DNA from: Streptomyces sp. NBC_01241
Lineage (GTDB): Bacteria > Actinomycetota > Actinomycetes > Streptomycetales > Streptomycetaceae
Length of the DNA: 64,000 nt
Direction of reading: 5' to 3'
NCBI RefSeq assembly: GCF_041435435.1
Contig: NZ_CP108494.1
Coordinates: 3,816,501 to 3,880,500 of the forward strand
Shown here: in pieces, positions 60,159 to 64,000 of the stretch
Layout of the letters: each line of letters begins with the position of its first letter
Numbering within the stretch: the first letter of the stretch is position 1
Notes under the pieces: generated by a model
What the model was told of the DNA's origin: nothing
The model's input: the letters and a program-made list of their open reading frames with translations, nothing else
The model's database searches: none
Program-made: the position numbers and the translations under genes

Positions 60159-62981
60159 ATGTCTGCCTACGTACCCACTCGTCATGACCGCCCACCCCGC
60201 AGTTCGCGCCCACCCCGCGCCTGGGGGATCAAACGACCACACAGCCCGCCACCGCCGCGTCGCGGCGGACGATTCCGCATCACGGGCGCCGACCTGTCCG
60301 CCTCGGTCACGGTCTTCCTGCTCGCCGTCCCCATGTCGCTCGGCCTCGCCGTCGCCATGGACGCCCCGCTGGAAGCCGGTCTCATCTCGGCCGCCATTGG
60401 CGGTATCGTCGCCGGGTTGCTCGGCGGCACACCCCTCCAGGTCAGCGGCCCGTCCGCCGGACTGACCGTGGTCACAGCCGAGTTGATCCAGATCTACGGC
60501 TGGCGTACCACCTGCGCGATCACCATCGGCGCCGGACTGCTGCAGATCCTGCTGGGCTCACTGCGGGCGGCGCGCAGCGCCCTCGCCGTCAGCCCCGCCA
60601 TCGTGCACGGCACCCTCGCCGGAATCGGCGTGGCCATCGCGCTCGCCCAGCTGCACATCGTGCTCGGTGGCTCGCCCCAGAGTTCCGCGGTCGCCAACAC
60701 CCTCGCCCTTCCCGACCAGTTGGGGCGGGTGAGCCCGGCCGCACCCCTGATCGGCGTGCTGACCATCGCCGTCCTGGTCCTGTGGCCGCGGATTCCTGGG
60801 CGGATCGGCCGGGTGTTACGGCGGATTCCGGCCGCCCTCGCCGCAGTGGTGACCGCGACGGCGGTGGCCGCGCCGGCAGCACCCGGGATCGCCCGGGTCG
60901 ACCTGCCGTCCTGGCGCTCCCACGCACTGCCGGAGATGCCGCAAGGTCCCGTACTCGCCCTTGCCACTGCTGTGTTCACTGTGATGTTGGTGGCCAGTCT
61001 GGAGTCGCTGCTCGCCGCGGTGGCCGTGGACAAGCTGTCGGCCGACCGCGCCGGTGAGCGAACAGCCGCCCGGTCACAGGCCGGCCCGCCTTCGGCGTCC
61101 GCGGCGGTGTCGGTACGGGCGTCGGCGCCGCCGGCCCCGCCCGCCAGGCGTTCCGATCTCGACCGTGAGCTGCGCGCCCAGGGCATCGCCAACACCCTGT
61201 CCGGACTCGTGGGCGGGCTCGCGGTGTCCGGTGGTGCGGTGCGCAGTTCGGCAAACGTGCGGGCAGGGGCGACGGGCCGCGCCTCCACCGTGCTGCACGG
61301 CGTCTGGATGGTTCTCGCCATCGGGCTGCTGGTTACCGTCCTGGAATGGATCCCGCTGGCCGCCCTCGCCGCGCTGGTCATGATGGTCGGCATCAAGATG
61401 GTGAGCTTCGCCCACATCCGCAATGTCCATAAGCACCGAGAATTCCTGGTGTACGGGGCGACGATCAGCGGCGTGGTCCTCTTCGGTGTGCTCAAGGGTG
61501 TGGCGATCGGCATCGCGGCGGCGGTGGCCGTGGCACTGCATCGGCTGGCCCGGACCAGGATCACCGTGGCCGATCAGGGTGAACGGCATCTGATCGTCGT
61601 GCGGGGCCAGTTGACGTTTCTCGCGGTGCCTCGGCTCAGTCGGACGCTTGGACAGTTGCCGCAGGGCGGGGACGTCGTCGTCGAGCTGGACGGCTTCTTC
61701 ATGGACCATGCGGCGTACGAGGCCATCCAGGACTGGAGCCTTGCCCAGAAGGCCCACGGCGGCAGGGTTGCTTTCACCGGCAGGTCAGGCGGCCGGATTG
61801 CCGAGCCCACCTCGTCGGCGCACTTCTGTTGTCGCCCCTGGACGCCATGGCGGAACCATCACTGCCACGACCGGCCCGAGCAGACGCCCGACACCCACCC
61901 TGGCCCCGGCGCCCCCTTCGGCGGCTCCCGCACCGGCCTGGACCCCGTCCGGGGAGCGGACACGAGCCCCTCTCCCAGCACCGTCGACGACCACAGCTCC
62001 GAATCCGGCTCCGCCCCTGATGTCGGTCCCGCTTCCGGCCCCGGAGCCCACAACACTCACGATCCGGCCACGCCCGCCACCGCCCCACGCCGGACCGGCG
62101 GCAACCGCCTGGCCAGCGGCCTGAGTTCGTTCCAGCGCAACACCGCCCCGCTGGTGCGCGAGGAGTTGGCCCGGCTGGCTCGCGAGGGTCAGTGCCCCTC
62201 CCAGCTCTTCATCACCTGCGCGGACTCCCGCCTGGTCACCAGCATGATCACGGCGAGTGGCCCGGGCGACCTGTTCACCGTGCGGAACATCGGCAATCTG
62301 GTGCCCCCGCCGGATACCGATTCGGGTGACGACTCGGTGGGTGCCGCGATCGAGTACGCGCTGGATGTGCTGCAGGTGGAGTCCATCACCGTGTGCGGGC
62401 ACTCCGGCTGCGGCGCGATGCAAGCTCTGCTCGACGCCGAGCCCGCGCCGGACACTCCTCAGACGTCCCTGTGGCGCTGGCTGAAACACGGGCTGCCGAG
62501 CCTGGAACGGATGGCGTCCCGGCATCACGCCTGGGCACGGATCTCCGGTCGGCTGCCGACCGATGCGGTGGAGCAGCTCTGCCTCACCAACGTGGTCCAG
62601 CAGTTGGACCATCTACGGGCCCATGAACCGGTGGCCCGGCGACTCTCTGAGGGCACGCTCCAACTGCACGGGATGTACTTCCACGTGGGCGAAGCGCAGG
62701 CCTACCTGCTGACCGAGGGCGCGAGCGCCGGACTTGCGCTCGACGAGGTCTTCGACCGCGTGGACCCGGGCGTCACCCCCGACAACGCTCCGGCTCGGGC
62801 GCCGGCCGAAACGAAGGCCCCGCTCGAACCCCACGCCCTTGCCGAGGCTCGCACCCATACCTCGGCCGCTTCCCGCGTCACCGGCGACGCCGACACCCTC
62901 GGGTCGACCGCCGTTCCGGGAGGCCCCTCCTCCCCGGGCGATCCTTCGGATCCCGGCCGGTTGGAACGTACTGGCGTCTGA
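60159..62981 (+). CDS. SulP-family anion (bicarbonate) transporter fused to beta-carbonic anhydrase
   Basis: A 940-residue fusion. Residues about 45-470 are a SulP transporter with ten or more membrane helices (VTVFLLAVPMSLGLAVAMDA; QVSGPSAGLTVVTAELIQIY). A linker and a reduced STAS domain follow (VRGQLTFLAVPRLSRTLGQL, VVVELDGFFMDHAAYEAIQD). After a disordered Pro/Ser stretch, a beta-carbonic anhydrase begins near residue 650: zinc ligands lie in TCADSRLV (Cys, Asp) and CGHSGCGAM (His, Cys). The fusion implies uptake of bicarbonate coupled to interconversion with CO2, a role inferred from domains. GGAGGAGA lies before the ATG. Confidence 0.92.
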   Translation: MSAYVPTRHDRPPRSSRPPRAWGIKRPHSPPPPRRGGRFRITGADLSASVTVFLLAVPMSLGLAVAMDAPLEAGLISAAIGGIVAGLLGGTPLQVSGPSAGLTVVTAELIQIYGWRTTCAITIGAGLLQILLGSLRAARSALAVSPAIVHGTLAGIGVAIALAQLHIVLGGSPQSSAVANTLALPDQLGRVSPAAPLIGVLTIAVLVLWPRIPGRIGRVLRRIPAALAAVVTATAVAAPAAPGIARVDLPSWRSHALPEMPQGPVLALATAVFTVMLVASLESLLAAVAVDKLSADRAGERTAARSQAGPPSASAAVSVRASAPPAPPARRSDLDRELRAQGIANTLSGLVGGLAVSGGAVRSSANVRAGATGRASTVLHGVWMVLAIGLLVTVLEWIPLAALAALVMMVGIKMVSFAHIRNVHKHREFLVYGATISGVVLFGVLKGVAIGIAAAVAVALHRLARTRITVADQGERHLIVVRGQLTFLAVPRLSRTLGQLPQGGDVVVELDGFFMDHAAYEAIQDWSLAQKAHGGRVAFTGRSGGRIAEPTSSAHFCCRPWTPWRNHHCHDRPEQTPDTHPGPGAPFGGSRTGLDPVRGADTSPSPSTVDDHSSESGSAPDVGPASGPGAHNTHDPATPATAPRRTGGNRLASGLSSFQRNTAPLVREELARLAREGQCPSQLFITCADSRLVTSMITASGPGDLFTVRNIGNLVPPPDTDSGDDSVGAAIEYALDVLQVESITVCGHSGCGAMQALLDAEPAPDTPQTSLWRWLKHGLPSLERMASRHHAWARISGRLPTDAVEQLCLTNVVQQLDHLRAHEPVARRLSEGTLQLHGMYFHVGEAQAYLLTEGASAGLALDEVFDRVDPGVTPDNAPARAPAETKAPLEPHALAEARTHTSAASRVTGDADTLGSTAVPGGPSSPGDPSDPGRLERTGV

Positions 62982-63252
62982 ACCGCATTCGTCCCCGGTC
63001 CGTGAGACCTTGTGGTCCCGCCTCCGCAACACACCGTGTGACTCCGTATGCGCATCGTGCCGCTGGCCCCCATGTCGGCCGGCGCGGCGTCGCATCGCGT
63101 CAGCCGTACGGGGAGGCGGGACCGTGTCTCCATGCACGCCCATACACGAGACATAGGTCTAAACCAATTTCGGGCAGACACTTGTCACCCGGCCTTTGGC
63201 CTGATGAGCTATGCCCCGGGACACAACGGACACCCTGGGAATGGGAGATGTC
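62982..63252. promoter_or_regulatory. acsA upstream region
   Basis: A 271-bp gap before acetyl-CoA synthetase. It includes the DasR-like site at 63153-63168 and GGGAG before the GTG start. No gene seen. Confidence 0.5.
63153..63168. promoter_or_regulatory. DasR-like (dre) site upstream of acsA
   Basis: ATAGGTCTAAACCAAT matches the DasR consensus ACTGGTCTAGACCAGT at 12 of 16 positions, including the GGTCTA-ACC core. It lies 85-100 bp before the acsA start. DasR is the GntR-type regulator of N-acetylglucosamine metabolism in Streptomyces. Confidence 0.5.
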
Positions 63253-64000
63253 GTGAGCAACGAAAGCTTGGCCAATCTGCTTCGTGAGGAGCGGCGGTTC
63301 GCACCGCCTGCCGATCTGGCCGCGAACGCCAACGTCAAAGCGGAGGCGTACGAGCAGGCCGAGGCGGACCGGCTGGGCTTCTGGGCCGAGCAGGCCCGTC
63401 GCCTGACCTGGGCCACGGAGCCGACCGAAACGCTCGACTGGAGCAACCCGCCCTTCGCGAAGTGGTTCGCGGACGGCAAACTGAACGTCGCGTACAACTG
63501 CGTGGACCGCCATGTCGAGGCCGGCCATGGCGACCGGGTCGCCATCCACTTCGAGGGCGAGCCCGGCGACAGCCGCGCGATCACTTACGCCGACCTCAAG
63601 GACGAGGTCTCCCGGGCCGCGAACGCACTCATCGAGCTCGGTGTCGGCAAGGGCGACCGGGTCGCCGTCTATCTGCCGATGATCCCCGAGGCCGCGATCG
63701 CGATGCTGGCCTGCGCCCGCATCGGCGCCGCGCACTCGGTGGTCTTCGGCGGCTTCTCCGCCGACGCCATCGCCGCCCGCATCCAGGACGCGGACGCCAA
63801 GGTCGTAATCACCAGCGACGGTGGTTACCGCCGGGGCAAGCCGTCCGCACTCAAGCCCGCCGTGGACGACGCCGTCTCCCGTATCGACAGCGTCGAGCAC
63901 GTCCTGGTGGTGCGGCGCACCGGCCAGGACACCGCGTGGACCGAGGGCCGCGACGTCTGGTGGCACGAGATCACCGGCCGGCAGTCCGCCGAGCACACCC
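63253..64000 (+). CDS. acsA: Acetyl-CoA synthetase (3' end outside window)
   Basis: AMP-forming acetate-CoA ligase, activating acetate for central metabolism. The visible 249 residues include WFADGKLNVAYNCVDRHVEA, GDRVAIHFEGEPGDSR, GVGKGDRVAVYLPMIPEAAI and IGAAHSVVFGGFSADAIAAR, all typical of Acs. The GTG start reads VSNESLANLLREERRF and has GGGAG at five bases; the ATG five bases earlier is out of frame. The adenylation core and the acetylated Lys lie beyond the edge. A DasR-like site upstream suggests control by aminosugar status. Confidence 0.95.
   Translation, partial: MSNESLANLLREERRFAPPADLAANANVKAEAYEQAEADRLGFWAEQARRLTWATEPTETLDWSNPPFAKWFADGKLNVAYNCVDRHVEAGHGDRVAIHFEGEPGDSRAITYADLKDEVSRAANALIELGVGKGDRVAVYLPMIPEAAIAMLACARIGAAHSVVFGGFSADAIAARIQDADAKVVITSDGGYRRGKPSALKPAVDDAVSRIDSVEHVLVVRRTGQDTAWTEGRDVWWHEITGRQSAEHT

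Overview
The window is high-GC actinobacterial DNA with strong third-position GC bias, GTG/TTG starts and ATGA stop/start overlaps. The families point to Streptomyces: an HTH-DUF5753 / ATP-binding / DUF397 set, a type III PKS with a P450, a dTMP kinase fused to a transporter domain, a topoisomerase I with a Lys/Ala tail, BldG with its anti-sigma partner, a Tad-type locus and a 6C RNA. From about 30 kb to the end the gene order (protease-like hydrolase, holB, tmk, topA, methyltransferase, hppA, anti-sigma factor, bldG, helicase, tad genes, ssd, HAD, acsA) is the chromosomal core order I recall for S. coelicolor.

Layout. 1-21 kb is mixed metabolic and regulatory: a DinB-like protein, an aldehyde dehydrogenase, a WhiJ-like regulatory trio, a lipoprotein, a FUSC-type membrane protein, a DUF2786 protein, an ABC ATPase with a frameshifted FtsX-like permease, a DUF1259 protein, a P450 plus tetrahydroxynaphthalene synthase (rppA), an unusual family A DNA polymerase, a streptogrisin-like protease and a DUF2804 protein. 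A zinc-dependent dehydrogenase (21.1-22.2 kb) has a clean palindromic operator candidate at its start.

22.2-29.9 kb is the accessory part. It starts with small genes leading to a protein with a helical N-terminal module of the kind used by secreted polymorphic toxins. It then breaks into a series of toxin tails and probable immunity genes: a short AT-richer tail with an overlapping immunity-like gene, two decayed ADP-ribosyltransferase-like pieces, an unknown 251-residue protein and a final tail/OB-fold pair. A RidA-family gene sits inside, bracketed by a 93-bp imperfect inverted repeat. The region ends at tRNA-Thr(CGT), which has its own terminator and a 14-bp partial copy nearby.

30-64 kb holds housekeeping and developmental genes: secreted hydrolase, holB, tmk fusion, topA, methyltransferase, lipoprotein, proton-pumping pyrophosphatase, the anti-sigma/bldG pair separated by 562 bp of repetitive DNA, a DEAD/DEAH helicase, the Tad-type operon (ssd-tadA-tadB-tadC-pilin-like-tadE-tadE-like), 6C RNA, a HAD phosphatase, a degenerate Fic-fold protein, a CooC-like ATPase, a decayed secreted lipoprotein, a SulP transporter fused to a beta-carbonic anhydrase, and the 5' part of acetyl-CoA synthetase.

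Quality note: three reading-frame lesions (one in the FtsX-like gene, two in the lipoprotein gene) could each be a one-base change in a C or G run, so they may be assembly errors rather than true mutations.
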